64,000 nucleotides of DNA, taken from JAZKFT01 sp963845495. Its GTDB lineage: Bacteria > Bacteroidota > Bacteroidia > Chitinophagales > Chitinophagaceae. Under the pieces are notes generated by a model that was not told where the DNA came from, searched no databases, and was given only the letters and a program-made list of their open reading frames with translations. Where the stretch lies: assembly GCA_963845495.1 (NCBI GenBank), contig CAWJTH010000207.1, positions 11,783 through 75,782 on the forward strand, in the 5' to 3' direction. The position numbers were made by a program, and so were the translations under genes. Positions 34,097 through 41,664 of this stretch are shown here, one piece after another (position 1 is the first letter of the stretch; each line of letters begins with the position of its first letter).

Positions 34097-34795
34097 TTAA
34101 AATGCGATTTGCACCAATCTTTGTGCATCAAGTCCCCCAGACGTTAATTGTACAGTAATTGCTTCTCTCGAAACCCGGTCAGTTGCGGCAAAAAAATCAC
34201 CCGGTGCAAAAGAGGCCGTCCTCTTCTCCATAATTTTCGGCAAAGGGTCAGCTGACCATTGCCCCCCTATTGACCCAACGGGATTTAGTAGACCTGAGCC
34301 ATCAATAGTTTTAATAATGTCGGGACCGTTTAAGTCTTTAATACTTCCTCCAATTTTTGTTATCACGATTAGCGGATTAATATTGAGCATCAGTTCAAAC
34401 CTGCCGCCCCCTGTTCTGTTCCGGTGGATCGACATAACCCCAACCGAAGGTCTCACTAAACCGTCCGTATTCGGTAGGTTTGAAAATATACCCCCACGGT
34501 TTATAACAGTGTGGAATTCGCCGAAGCCATCGCCCAAACCAAAGGGAGCCAATTTTACTGGTTGGATACTTACAGAGTTTTCAGCAAACATTTCAATTGG
34601 TATAACACCGGATTCACCATCAGGTATTTCACCTTTTCTCTCTATGCCAGTACTAAAATTCCCGAATTTTTCAGGGTCAATTGGGACTCCTTCCGAATAG
34701 ATTATTCCAGCCCCGGGAAATAACGGTTCAAGATTAAAATATGTCGACCCCTCAACAACCGTAAAGAAATCAAAACCTGGATTTATCGTTGCCAT
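34097..34795 (-). CDS. Orphan protein, beta-rich
   Basis: 232 residues from MATINPGFDFFTVVEG; the frame is open to an ATG at 34846 but the shorter start gives a more natural N-terminus. Not recognised. It contains many Gly/Pro-rich turns and strands (GAGIIYSEGVPIDPEKFGNF, FHTVINRGGIFSNLPNTDGL, ELMLNINPLIVITKIGG) and ends in DRVSREAITVQLTSGGLDAQRLVQIAF. There is no signal peptide or membrane helix. It is preceded by a TATATTTG box and a palindrome (34902-34951). Single gene on the minus strand, flanked by 156-nt and 242-nt gaps. Confidence 0.6.
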   Translation of the reverse strand: MATINPGFDFFTVVEGSTYFNLEPLFPGAGIIYSEGVPIDPEKFGNFSTGIERKGEIPDGESGVIPIEMFAENSVSIQPVKLAPFGLGDGFGEFHTVINRGGIFSNLPNTDGLVRPSVGVMSIHRNRTGGGRFELMLNINPLIVITKIGGSIKDLNGPDIIKTIDGSGLLNPVGSIGGQWSADPLPKIMEKRTASFAPGDFFAATDRVSREAITVQLTSGGLDAQRLVQIAF

Positions 34796-34901
34796 ATTTT
34801 TAGATTTATAGTTAAGTCTAGACCGTTCGATTCCCAGAAATTCCATTAATACTAATTTTGCTTTTCGCTTTTAGCGGTCTATTTAAAATTAGCAAGCAAC
34901 A

Positions 34902-34951
34902 CAAATATAAAAGACTACAATTTAAATATTATTACCCATTGTCAATCAATG
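34902..34951 (-). promoter_or_regulatory. Candidate promoter with -7 TATATTTG and upstream palindrome
   Basis: Minus-strand TATATTTG (34902-34909) is a perfect match to the Bacteroidota -7 consensus TAnnTTTG. Centred 38 nt above it, 34937-34951 matches the CATTGATAATCAATG palindrome at 13 of 15 positions. The layout copies that at 24615-24672. Confidence 0.5.
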
Positions 34952-35037
34952 CCCCATTAGTACACTTTTCGTATTGTAGTAAGTTTGATATGTTTTAATT
35001 TCCATTTGTTTATCGAGATTGTTTTTTTGTTTTTATG

Positions 35038-35683
35038 TTAGCCACGGTATTTTTTGTTCCGAAAAGCCTTTGTTAATTTTCTCAAAGTGAAGCACTTTTT
35101 GTTCCAAAACGAATCTGGATTTACTTTTTCGGAGCCTACTTTAAGGCTATAAGCAACGTCACTTGCAATTCCTTTGGGTAAATTGTCGGCCAAAAAAATT
35201 AATGTCACGACCGTGCATTGAAAGTACAAGACCTTCCTCATCTAAAATTAAAAATCTGTGACCTAAATATGGGAAGATATTAGGTACATTTAAGGAAGTG
35301 CCAACTTCTTTTGTTATGCCATTATCTTCTAAAATCCATTCAATCTGCGACTTGATTTTTTCAACGTCATCTGGATATGAGTAATATGTTGGACCAAACT
35401 CAATTTCACTTGCGCCACCATTATTGTTCAGTCCGGGGTTGTCAAGCCCGTTCATCGTTCTATAATAGTTTTTCAACGACTCAGGAAATTGTATTCCTAA
35501 CTGCCTCTGGAAGTCATCGATTTGTGGCTCAGTTAGCCCTTTTTTCCATCTACTGCCCTCTTGGATCTGAAACCCCCAACAAATTTCCAAATCAACTTTC
35601 TCCCAGCATTTCTCACTTATTTGTCTAAGCTGTTCAAAACAAGCTAAAGAATTATCAAGTTTCTTATACTCTGACTTTGTCAT
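35038..35683 (-). pseudogene. SMI1/KNR4 (SUKH) family protein with a one-base frameshift
   Basis: The first frame (from 35683) reads TEPQIDDFQRQLGIQFPESLKNYYRTMNG split across the usual SUKH start, then GNTYYSYPDD-like FGPTYYSYPDD, FPYLGHRFLILDEEGLVLSMHGRDINF, and breaks. The second frame continues as LADNLPKGIASDVAYSLKVGS to 35038. The break is in a run of seven A (35192-35198; six restores the frame). Together it makes about 215 residues. SUKH proteins are commonly immunity proteins against polymorphic toxins or general nuclease-toxin antidotes; no toxin gene is visible. Its start overlaps the stop of the upstream HA-domain gene (ATGA), so the two are translationally coupled. Confidence 0.75.
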
Positions 35684-35994
35684 TGTTGATGATTATCCCC
35701 GCCTCCCAGGGCTTTTATCATCCCGTCGGCGTTCGCGGACCATCTCGCCCCGTTTTTGTCCCACGGGAAACCAATCCCGTCGAGGCTTTTGACAAGCCCG
35801 TCCCCCAACAGGCCCCGTTTTTTGGCCGACCTCAGGTTTGACATCCAGCGGTACAGCACGGGGTCGTCCCCCCGGCCCGGGAACCTCCCGTTTTTGTCGT
35901 AAAACGATCGTATCTCGCCTAACCTCGTGTCGGAGGTCGCCTCTCTTTGCCGGCCCGGCGGTCCCGGGCGGTGGTTGGTGTCCGAACTTTTCAT
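35680..35994 (-). CDS. Small helicase-associated (HA) domain protein in GC-rich DNA
   Basis: 104 residues. The centre reads RLGEIRSFYDKNGRFPGRGD, then LYRWMSNLRSAKKRGLLGDG and LDGIGFPWD. That is the helicase-associated domain pattern (short three-helix DNA-binding module ending in IGF-x-W). The ends are low complexity. The DNA of this gene and the 80 nt above it is clearly GC-rich with many CCC/GGG runs, unlike every neighbour, which indicates foreign origin. The stop codon overlaps the SUKH start (ATGA). A second open frame covering the same DNA (35693-35998) has no family pattern and is rejected. HA domains bind nucleic acid and usually sit in helicases; a stand-alone copy is of unknown role. 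Confidence 0.65.
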   Translation of the reverse strand: MKSSDTNHRPGPPGRQREATSDTRLGEIRSFYDKNGRFPGRGDDPVLYRWMSNLRSAKKRGLLGDGLVKSLDGIGFPWDKNGARWSANADGMIKALGGGDNHQQ

Positions 35995-36595
35995 GCACCG
36001 TTTTTACGTTTTATCAAATAAGCCCCCGCCGTTCCCGGCCGGGTTGCAACAAGGGGCCGGTATCTTATGGGGTTATGATATCCATGGACGGCAAAAATAA
36101 TATACTTTGGGTTATTACATGGCAGGATTAACAGCGGTACCGGGCAGTGTTTATTAAACGACCGTTTTAGCGTACTAAGCAATAACTAAAAAAAGAATTT
36201 TGACCAAATGGATTAATATCTAAAAAATCTTTTTACTAAGTTCAAAATAGTGGTTTATATTTTGAAAGTTCAATAAACACTTAAGACAACAATTAATTGA
36301 ACTTTACCACAGTCAAAGTCATAGTGCTAATTAACACATCGGAACTAAACTTCCAATTCTACTTATTAGTCAACAATTTGATTTCCGTTTTTTTCTATGT
36401 ATATTCCTTCAATATCATTTAAACAGGATAAAAACATCGAACTTTTCGCGACCAAAATAAAAATCGAGGTACAAATAAGGTACAAGCCGACATAAAATAT
36501 ACACAATTAAAATATACAAAATACATTATATTACATATGTAATATAATGTATTTTGTATATTTATAGTTTGTATACTTTGGTATGTTTTTAGGAT
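35995..36595. other. Intergenic region with composition switch and long palindrome
   Basis: 600 nt between the HA-domain gene and mnmE. The part 35995-36080 is GC-rich and continues the foreign segment. From about 36180 the DNA becomes strongly AT-rich without any ORF, and ends in the 54-bp palindrome 36510-36563. A weak open frame 35991-36182 overlaps the HA gene start but shows no family pattern. Confidence 0.55.
36510..36563. repeat. Perfect 54-bp AT-rich palindrome
   Basis: Two 27-nt arms meet without a spacer at 36536/36537 (centre ttacatatgtaa); the arms begin aaatatac... and end ...gtatattt. Every base pairs. It lies 32 nt downstream of the mnmE stop codon on the minus strand. It could act as a terminator hairpin, although it has almost no G-C pairs, or mark the junction between the core genome and the accessory stretch. 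Confidence 0.8.
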
Positions 36596-37984
36596 TTACT
36601 TTCCGATGCAGAATTTACTAAAAATATAATCGAGTTGGTCTTCATGTGTTATTTCACCGGTTATCTCACCTAGATAATGCAATGCTTGTCGAATATCAAT
36701 TGCCAAAAGGTCAATCGGGGTATTGTTTTGTAAACCGCTTTGAACGGCTTCTATACTTTCGGCTACTTTTTGCAAGGCTGCAAAATGGCGTGCATTTGTA
36801 ACAATAGTATTTTCGGTGTTTAATTTTCCGTTAGTTACTAAGTTAAATAAACGTTCTTTTAATTCATTGATGCCTTCAGCGGATTTAGCGACCAACAAAA
36901 TACTATTTGGGTTGCTTTGTTGCAATGCATTCCTTTTATAATCGTCTAATAAGTCTGCCTTGTTCCAAATCAGCAAATAAGGCTTTCCCAAATGTTCCAA
37001 TTCTTGTAAAAGGCTTACTGGATAATGGTTTGAATCATCGGAAGCGGCATCTTCAATCAATAAAACAACATCGGCCTGCAGCATTTTTTCACGGCTTTTT
37101 TCAATACCCATATTTTCTATTGCATCAACTGAATGGCTTCTGATTCCAGCGGTATCAATCAACCGGAATAAAATCCCGTCAATGTTCAATATTTCTTCAA
37201 TTGTATCGCGGGTAGTGCCGGCAATATCGCTAACAATTGCCCGATCCTCTTTTAACAGCGCATTCAATAAAGTGCTTTTGCCTGCATTTGGTCTACCAAT
37301 AATGGCTACTTGCACGCCGTTTTTTATCACATTACCTAATTGAAAAGACTGTAACAATTGATGCGTTGAAAAGGCAATTTGGTCAATCAATGAAACGAGC
37401 TGGCTACGGTCTGCAAATTCTACATCTTCTTGGCTAAAATCCAGTTCCAATTCTATCAAGGCACTAAAACGGATCAATTCCTCCCGCATTTGTTTTAACC
37501 CATGGCTAAAACCGCCGCGGATATGATTTAATGCCGTTTGCTGTGAAGCTTCTGAATTGGAAGCAATTAAATCTGCAACACCTTCGGCTTGCGCTAAATC
37601 CAGCTTGCCATTTAAAAAAGCACGTTGTGTAAATTCACCTGGTTTAGCAAGTCTTGCCCCCAATTGCGTGCATGCTTGCACCACCTGTTGCAAAATATAT
37701 GGCGAGCCGTGGCAACTTATTTCTATCACATCTTCACCAGTGTAACTTTTTGGGCCTTTAAAAAGAGAAATAACGGCTTCATCTAAAACAATATCGTTGT
37801 GTTTTAATAAGCCAACATGCAGCGTGTGGCTGGCTTGTGCCAATAAATTTTTGGAAACAAATAATTGATCGGCAATTGCAAATGCCAATTTTCCGCTTAA
37901 CCTAATAATGCCGATTGCGCCCAAGCCTTGCGGCGTAGCAATTGCCACGATTGTATCATTCCAACCTAATAATTTTCCCTGCAT
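36596..37984 (-). CDS. mnmE: tRNA modification GTPase MnmE (TrmE)
   Basis: 462 residues, full length. N-terminal TrmE folate-binding domain (DTIVAIATPQGLGAIGIIRLSG split at 9-31, and YTGEDVIEISCHGSPYILQQ), helical domain, and an inserted G domain with P-loop GRPNAGKS (230-237), switch region DIAGTTRD, DTAGIR and NKAD. The C-terminal FCIGK carries the catalytic Cys. MnmE works with MnmG to install the carboxymethylaminomethyl group on wobble uridine of certain tRNAs, using GTP and a folate one-carbon donor, in the cytoplasm. Single gene on the minus strand. Its presence marks the return to core genome after the accessory stretch. Confidence 0.98.
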   Translation of the reverse strand: MQGKLLGWNDTIVAIATPQGLGAIGIIRLSGKLAFAIADQLFVSKNLLAQASHTLHVGLLKHNDIVLDEAVISLFKGPKSYTGEDVIEISCHGSPYILQQVVQACTQLGARLAKPGEFTQRAFLNGKLDLAQAEGVADLIASNSEASQQTALNHIRGGFSHGLKQMREELIRFSALIELELDFSQEDVEFADRSQLVSLIDQIAFSTHQLLQSFQLGNVIKNGVQVAIIGRPNAGKSTLLNALLKEDRAIVSDIAGTTRDTIEEILNIDGILFRLIDTAGIRSHSVDAIENMGIEKSREKMLQADVVLLIEDAASDDSNHYPVSLLQELEHLGKPYLLIWNKADLLDDYKRNALQQSNPNSILLVAKSAEGINELKERLFNLVTNGKLNTENTIVTNARHFAALQKVAESIEAVQSGLQNNTPIDLLAIDIRQALHYLGEITGEITHEDQLDYIFSKFCIGK

Positions 37985-38114
37985 AATAACTTTTAATGTG
38001 CTAATTAGCTGATGCTAGTATTATTAATCCAATCAGCAAAAGAACGTGAAAATAGGAAAATGCAAAAATCGATGACTAAATGATTTTATTGGGATTATAA
38101 TAAGTTTTTTGAAA

Positions 38115-38147
38115 TAAAAAAATCCCCATCAAAAATTGATGAGGATT
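38115..38147 (-). terminator. Terminator after the last tonB gene
   Basis: On the minus strand TCCTCATCAA, a short loop, TTGATGGGGA form a stem, followed by seven T (38115-38121). It lies 18 nt after the tonB stop at 38165 and ends the two-gene tonB unit. Confidence 0.8.
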
Positions 38148-38164
38148 GGTTAGCCAAATGTGTG

Positions 38165-39001
38165 TTATTGTTCTAATTGGAAGGTTATTGTTTGTACAAA
38201 TCGATAAGTAACGTGTTGTCCATTTTGCTCGGCGGGTATCCATTTTGGGCCTTTCTTAATAACCCTTTCGGCTTCTTCAGCCAAACCGTCGCCCGGATTG
38301 TTTAATGCTTTAACTTCAGACACATTCCCATCCTTATCAACAACCAGTTGTACCCTTACAATAGCCTGATTACCATTTTGTTGCGCCGCTTCAGGATATT
38401 GCAAATTTCTTTCTAAATAACGTTTCCACCCATCGGTACCACCTGGAAATTTTGCAACAATTTCAACTGGTACAAACTCACTACCTTCGCCACCAACTTT
38501 GTTATCGGATTTGGGGACAACAACCGTCCCCGTTCCTTTTGTTTCAACTGGAGGTGCAACAATTCCCCTATCATCATCACCTGATTGTGTAATAGCGCCA
38601 ATTTTGCTTATTTCTAAAGTTTCGGTAGGTGGAGGTGGGTTGTCAACCAATTTATCTTCGACAATTTTAGGTGGTGTAAATGCCGTGATTTTCACTTGCG
38701 GAGGAGGCGGAGGCAAGGGCGGCGGGGGTGGAGGCGGCGGCGGTGCTGGAGGTTTAGGATTATTGATATTGGTGAGAGTGGTTGGGTCATCAACTTTTAA
38801 TGATCCTTTTTCTCTTTCGCCCAATTTGTTAGCCATTACTGACCCAACAAAAAATAACAGTAAAAGGCCTGACATTGTCATCAATGCTTTTGACAACCGC
38901 TTGTTGTAATTTTTGCGAAGTTGATAAGCACCATAATCCTTATTTTTTCCGTCGAAAATAATGTCAAGTACGTCTGCATTCAATATTTTATTTGTTTCCA
39001 T
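38165..39001 (-). CDS. tonB: TonB-family energy transducer, copy 3
   Basis: 278 residues. N-terminal cytoplasmic stretch ILNADVLDIIFDGKNKDYGAYQLRK, one membrane helix (about 38-58, LMTMSGLLLLFFVGSVM), a proline-only spacer of more than ten consecutive Pro with a few Leu (about residues 84-104), and a C-terminal TonB domain with ERNLQYPEAAQQNG, VVDKDGNVSEVKALNNPG, KGPKWIPAEQNG and the end VTYRFVQTITFQLEQ. It spans the periplasm to pass proton-motive energy from ExbB/ExbD to outer-membrane receptors such as SusC. It starts 17 nt after the preceding tonB copy, so these two form a unit ending at the terminator 38115-38147. The poly-proline run differs from its paralogues. Confidence 0.9.
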   Translation of the reverse strand: METNKILNADVLDIIFDGKNKDYGAYQLRKNYNKRLSKALMTMSGLLLLFFVGSVMANKLGEREKGSLKVDDPTTLTNINNPKPPAPPPPPPPPPLPPPPPQVKITAFTPPKIVEDKLVDNPPPPTETLEISKIGAITQSGDDDRGIVAPPVETKGTGTVVVPKSDNKVGGEGSEFVPVEIVAKFPGGTDGWKRYLERNLQYPEAAQQNGNQAIVRVQLVVDKDGNVSEVKALNNPGDGLAEEAERVIKKGPKWIPAEQNGQHVTYRFVQTITFQLEQ

Positions 39002-39018
39002 TTGATTGTGTTTTAAGT

Positions 39019-39852
39019 TTAATTATTTAATTGGAATGTAATATTTTGTACAAAACGAAAAGAGACCTTTCTACCATTTTGTTCTGCTGGAATCCATTTA
39101 GGGCCTTTTTTAATCACTCTTTCTGCTTCCGCGGCCAAATCTGCTCCAACCTCAGGGTTTAATGCTTTTACATCAGATACGTTTCCATCTTTATCTACAA
39201 CCAGTTGCACACGTACAATTCCTTGTTTACCTTCTTCTTGCGCCCCTTCAGGATATTGAAGATTTCTTTCTAAAAAGCGTCTCCATCCATCTAAACCACC
39301 TTGAAACGTTGCTGCCTTTTCTACTTTAATAAATATCTTTTCATAATCCTCAACCACGACTTTTGGAGCCACAGCCCCCATCGGATCACCTTTTTCTACA
39401 GGCGGAGCAACAACATCATTGTCTTTTGTACCTTCCTGTGTCATGGTGCTAATCTTGGCATCTGCTGCTTTATCTACTTCCGGCGGCATTTCATCTTTCT
39501 TTACTTCTTCATCTGGTACAATCTTGGGCGGTGTAATCTTTATTGTTTGAATTTTAGGCGGGGGAGCCATTTTAGGTACGACAGGAGGAATAACAACTTG
39601 CTTTTTGGGTTCATCAACTTTTACTAATTGTACTTCTTGCGCCACTATCAAATTTTTGGGTTTATCGCCATGTAGTACATTTGCCAGTACCGATCCTACT
39701 AAGAATAAAAGCAGTATAGACCCCATTGCCATTAAAGCTGTAGCCATTCGTTTGTTATAACTTTTTCGAAGGTTATAGGCGCCATATTCCTTGTTTCGTC
39801 CGTCGAAAATGATGTCTAGGACATCTGCGTTTAGAATTTTGTTGATTTCCAT
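39019..39852 (-). CDS. tonB: TonB-family energy transducer, copy 2
   Basis: 277 residues, the same plan as its neighbours: ILNADVLDIIFDGRNKEYGAYNLRK, a membrane helix (ATALMAMGSILLLFLVGSVL), a periplasmic spacer with only short Pro runs (VVIPPVVPKMAPPPK), then the TonB C-terminal domain (ERNLQYPEGAQEEG, VVDKDGNVSDVKALNPE, KGPKWIPAEQNGRKVSFRFV). It shares most of its N- and C-terminal sequence with copies 1 and 3, and the spacer is the variable part. The 320-nt gap above it contains the terminator of copy 1, so it probably has its own promoter. Confidence 0.9.
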   Translation of the reverse strand: MEINKILNADVLDIIFDGRNKEYGAYNLRKSYNKRMATALMAMGSILLLFLVGSVLANVLHGDKPKNLIVAQEVQLVKVDEPKKQVVIPPVVPKMAPPPKIQTIKITPPKIVPDEEVKKDEMPPEVDKAADAKISTMTQEGTKDNDVVAPPVEKGDPMGAVAPKVVVEDYEKIFIKVEKAATFQGGLDGWRRFLERNLQYPEGAQEEGKQGIVRVQLVVDKDGNVSDVKALNPEVGADLAAEAERVIKKGPKWIPAEQNGRKVSFRFVQNITFQLNN

Positions 39853-40173
39853 GTTGTATGTTTTTTGATTCTTTTATAAGATTCAAATCACAAAAAATTC
39901 CATAGAAATATTAGACAATTTTTAAAGTGTAATTATCTGTAAATCAATTTATTAAAAGCAAATAAGTCACAAATATACCAAGCTGGTTAGTTCGTATTTT
40001 ATGACATTTTCGGTTTAATTATAAGTGCTTTATTAGATTCAAGCAGCATCTTATTCCATAATATTTTCTTTATTTTTTTAATAATAATGGCAAGTTTTTT
40101 TTGTGGGAACTCTACTGGAAAACAAAAAACCCGTCAAAAAAATTGACGGGTTTTAAAACAAAATATTTAAAAC
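39853..40173. other. Intergenic region between tonB copies 1 and 2
   Basis: 321 nt, strongly AT-rich. Its right end is the terminator 40120-40154 that closes the exbB-exbD-exbD-tonB unit. The rest (39853-40119) shows no ORF, repeat or tRNA and should hold the promoter for the two downstream tonB copies; no box was assigned. Confidence 0.5.
40120..40154 (-). terminator. Strong terminator after tonB copy 1
   Basis: Perfect 12-bp stem AAAACCCGTCAA / TTGACGGGTTTT (40126-40137 with 40143-40154) and a 5-nt loop, followed on the minus strand by T-rich sequence. It lies 19 nt after the tonB stop at 40174 and separates the exb-tonB operon from the two further tonB copies. Confidence 0.9.
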
Positions 40174-41007
40174 TTATTGTAACTGGAAAGTAACTGTTTG
40201 AACAAACCGGAAAGTTACCTTACGGCCATTCTGCTCAGCAGGTATCCATTTTGGGCCTTTTTTAATAACCCTTTCAGCTTCAGCGCCCAAACCATCGCCT
40301 GGATCGTTTAAAGCTTTCACTTCAGATACATTACCTTCTTTGTCCACAACTAGCTGTACGCGTACAACACCTTGGGTTCCAGCTTCTTGTGCAGACTCAG
40401 GGTATTGAAGGTTCCGTTCCAAGTATCTTCTCCAACCATCCATTCCACCGGGGAAAGTAGCTGGATTTTCCACTTTAGTGAAGGTTTTGTCGTAATCTTC
40501 GGTTTCAACCTTTGGAGCTACTACTGTACCAGTTCCTTTTGCTTCTACCGGTGGTGCAACTACACCTTCATCTTTTGTACCTTCTTGATTAATTGCACCG
40601 ATTTTAGCGGTTTCAACCTTTTCAACTTCAGGTGGTTTTTCATCTTCCTTCACCTTATCATCAGGTACAATTTTAGGAGGAGTAAACTTTGCAATTTCCA
40701 CTTTTGGCGGTGGCGCCATTTTAGGTGGCGGCGGCGGCGGTGGTACTACATCAGGTTTTTTCTCCGGTACTTTTTCTAATTGTACCTCTTGAGCCACCTG
40801 CATGACCTCATGCTTTTTGCCGCCAGATATTACATTGGCCAATACACTTCCTAATAAAAACAACAACAAAACGGAAACCAGCGAAACAAGTGCTGTAATA
40901 ATCCGCTTATTGTAACTTTTACGTAAGTCGTATGCGCCATACTCCTTGTTCTTACCATCAAAAATGATGTCAAGAATGTCGGCATTTAAGATTTTGCTGG
41001 CTTCCAT
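40174..41007 (-). CDS. tonB: TonB-family energy transducer, copy 1
   Basis: 277 residues: ILNADILDIIFDGKNKEYGAYDLRK, membrane helix TALVSLVSVLLLFLLGSVL, spacer with a run of seven prolines (VVPPPPPPPKMAPPPK) and alternating Lys/Glu, then a TonB C-terminal domain (ERNLQYPESAQEAG, VVDKEGNVSEVKALNDPG, KGPKWIPAEQNGRKVTFRFVQ). It lies 60 nt downstream of exbD and is the tonB proper of the exbB-exbD-exbD-tonB operon, as shown by the strong terminator just after it. Confidence 0.93.
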   Translation of the reverse strand: MEASKILNADILDIIFDGKNKEYGAYDLRKSYNKRIITALVSLVSVLLLFLLGSVLANVISGGKKHEVMQVAQEVQLEKVPEKKPDVVPPPPPPPKMAPPPKVEIAKFTPPKIVPDDKVKEDEKPPEVEKVETAKIGAINQEGTKDEGVVAPPVEAKGTGTVVAPKVETEDYDKTFTKVENPATFPGGMDGWRRYLERNLQYPESAQEAGTQGVVRVQLVVDKEGNVSEVKALNDPGDGLGAEAERVIKKGPKWIPAEQNGRKVTFRFVQTVTFQLQ

Positions 41008-41067
41008 TTTTTACGATTTAAATAATAAGATTCAAAAAACATTCCATTCCATAAATCCCCGTGTAAT

Positions 41068-41631
41068 TTATTTTGTAGCGGGTGGCGTTGTTGCACCAGG
41101 TGCGGCTCCACCTTCTGTTGCCTTTATCAATTGTACTTCAGGCTCTGCAATATCTACCATCGCATAGCGCTTAATTACATTGATGGTCATTTCATCCAAT
41201 GCATCAACCACATCTTTAAAAGTAGCATCTTCATCCGGCTTGATAACAATTACCAAATCCCCAGGCGGTGTACTTCTTTTTTTATCCAATATTACTTGGC
41301 GTAGCCCAGTAAAGTTAGTGGTTTTAAAATTAGACCCATCTGGTTTTAAGATGCCTTCATAATAATAGACAGCCCTGTTTTTACCTAACATAAGGGTCAA
41401 CGAACCTGATTCTTTGGCCTTGTTCTGATCCTTTTCATCCGTATCTTTTGGTAAAAACAGCTTCATGGCCGTTGGTTGGCTCATAGTTGTTGTAAATACG
41501 AAAAAAGTGATCAAAAGAAAACCAAGATCTACCATGGGTGTAAGGTCCACCCTTGTTGACATTTTTTTTGCTTTTTTGACGCCGGGGCCCTTTTTGTGTC
41601 CACCACCCGACGAGGTATCCATTTCTGCCAT
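41068..41631 (-). CDS. exbD: ExbD/TolR-family transport protein, copy 2
   Basis: 187 residues. A Lys-rich cytoplasmic start, then the ExbD membrane helix DLTPMVDLGFLLITFFVF with the conserved Asp needed for proton use, and a periplasmic domain (MKLFLPKDTDEKD, DLVIVIKPDEDATFKDVVDALDEM). The tail is Ala/Pro/Thr-rich. With ExbB and TonB it makes the inner-membrane motor. It lies 33 nt after the other exbD and 60 nt before tonB in one operon. Two ExbD per ExbB is common in Bacteroidota. Confidence 0.95.
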   Translation of the reverse strand: MAEMDTSSGGGHKKGPGVKKAKKMSTRVDLTPMVDLGFLLITFFVFTTTMSQPTAMKLFLPKDTDEKDQNKAKESGSLTLMLGKNRAVYYYEGILKPDGSNFKTTNFTGLRQVILDKKRSTPPGDLVIVIKPDEDATFKDVVDALDEMTINVIKRYAMVDIAEPEVQLIKATEGGAAPGATTPPATK

Positions 41632-41664
41632 GGCCCTAAGTAATTTATTTGTTAAACAATAATT

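Noticed and set aside
30300..35050. True integron attC sites
   Set aside because: GTTAG/CTAAC motifs and loose inverted repeats occur in several gaps, but none fits the full GTTRRRY/RYYYAAC pair with proper inner boxes, so no attC was annotated; kept only as a hypothesis.
35693..35998. 101-codon Arg/Pro-rich open frame overlapping the HA-domain gene
   Set aside because: It is an out-of-frame reading of GC-rich DNA; the other frame (35680-35994) has the helicase-associated pattern ending IGFPWD, this one has none.
35991..36182. 63-codon open frame just above the HA-domain gene, overlapping it by ATGA
   Set aside because: The overlap looks operon-like, but the sequence has no family pattern, no credible start region and crosses the GC-rich/AT-rich composition switch.
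38499..38909. Glycine-rich open frame antisense to tonB copy 3
   Set aside because: The glycine run is the reverse complement of the proline run of TonB; a shadow frame.
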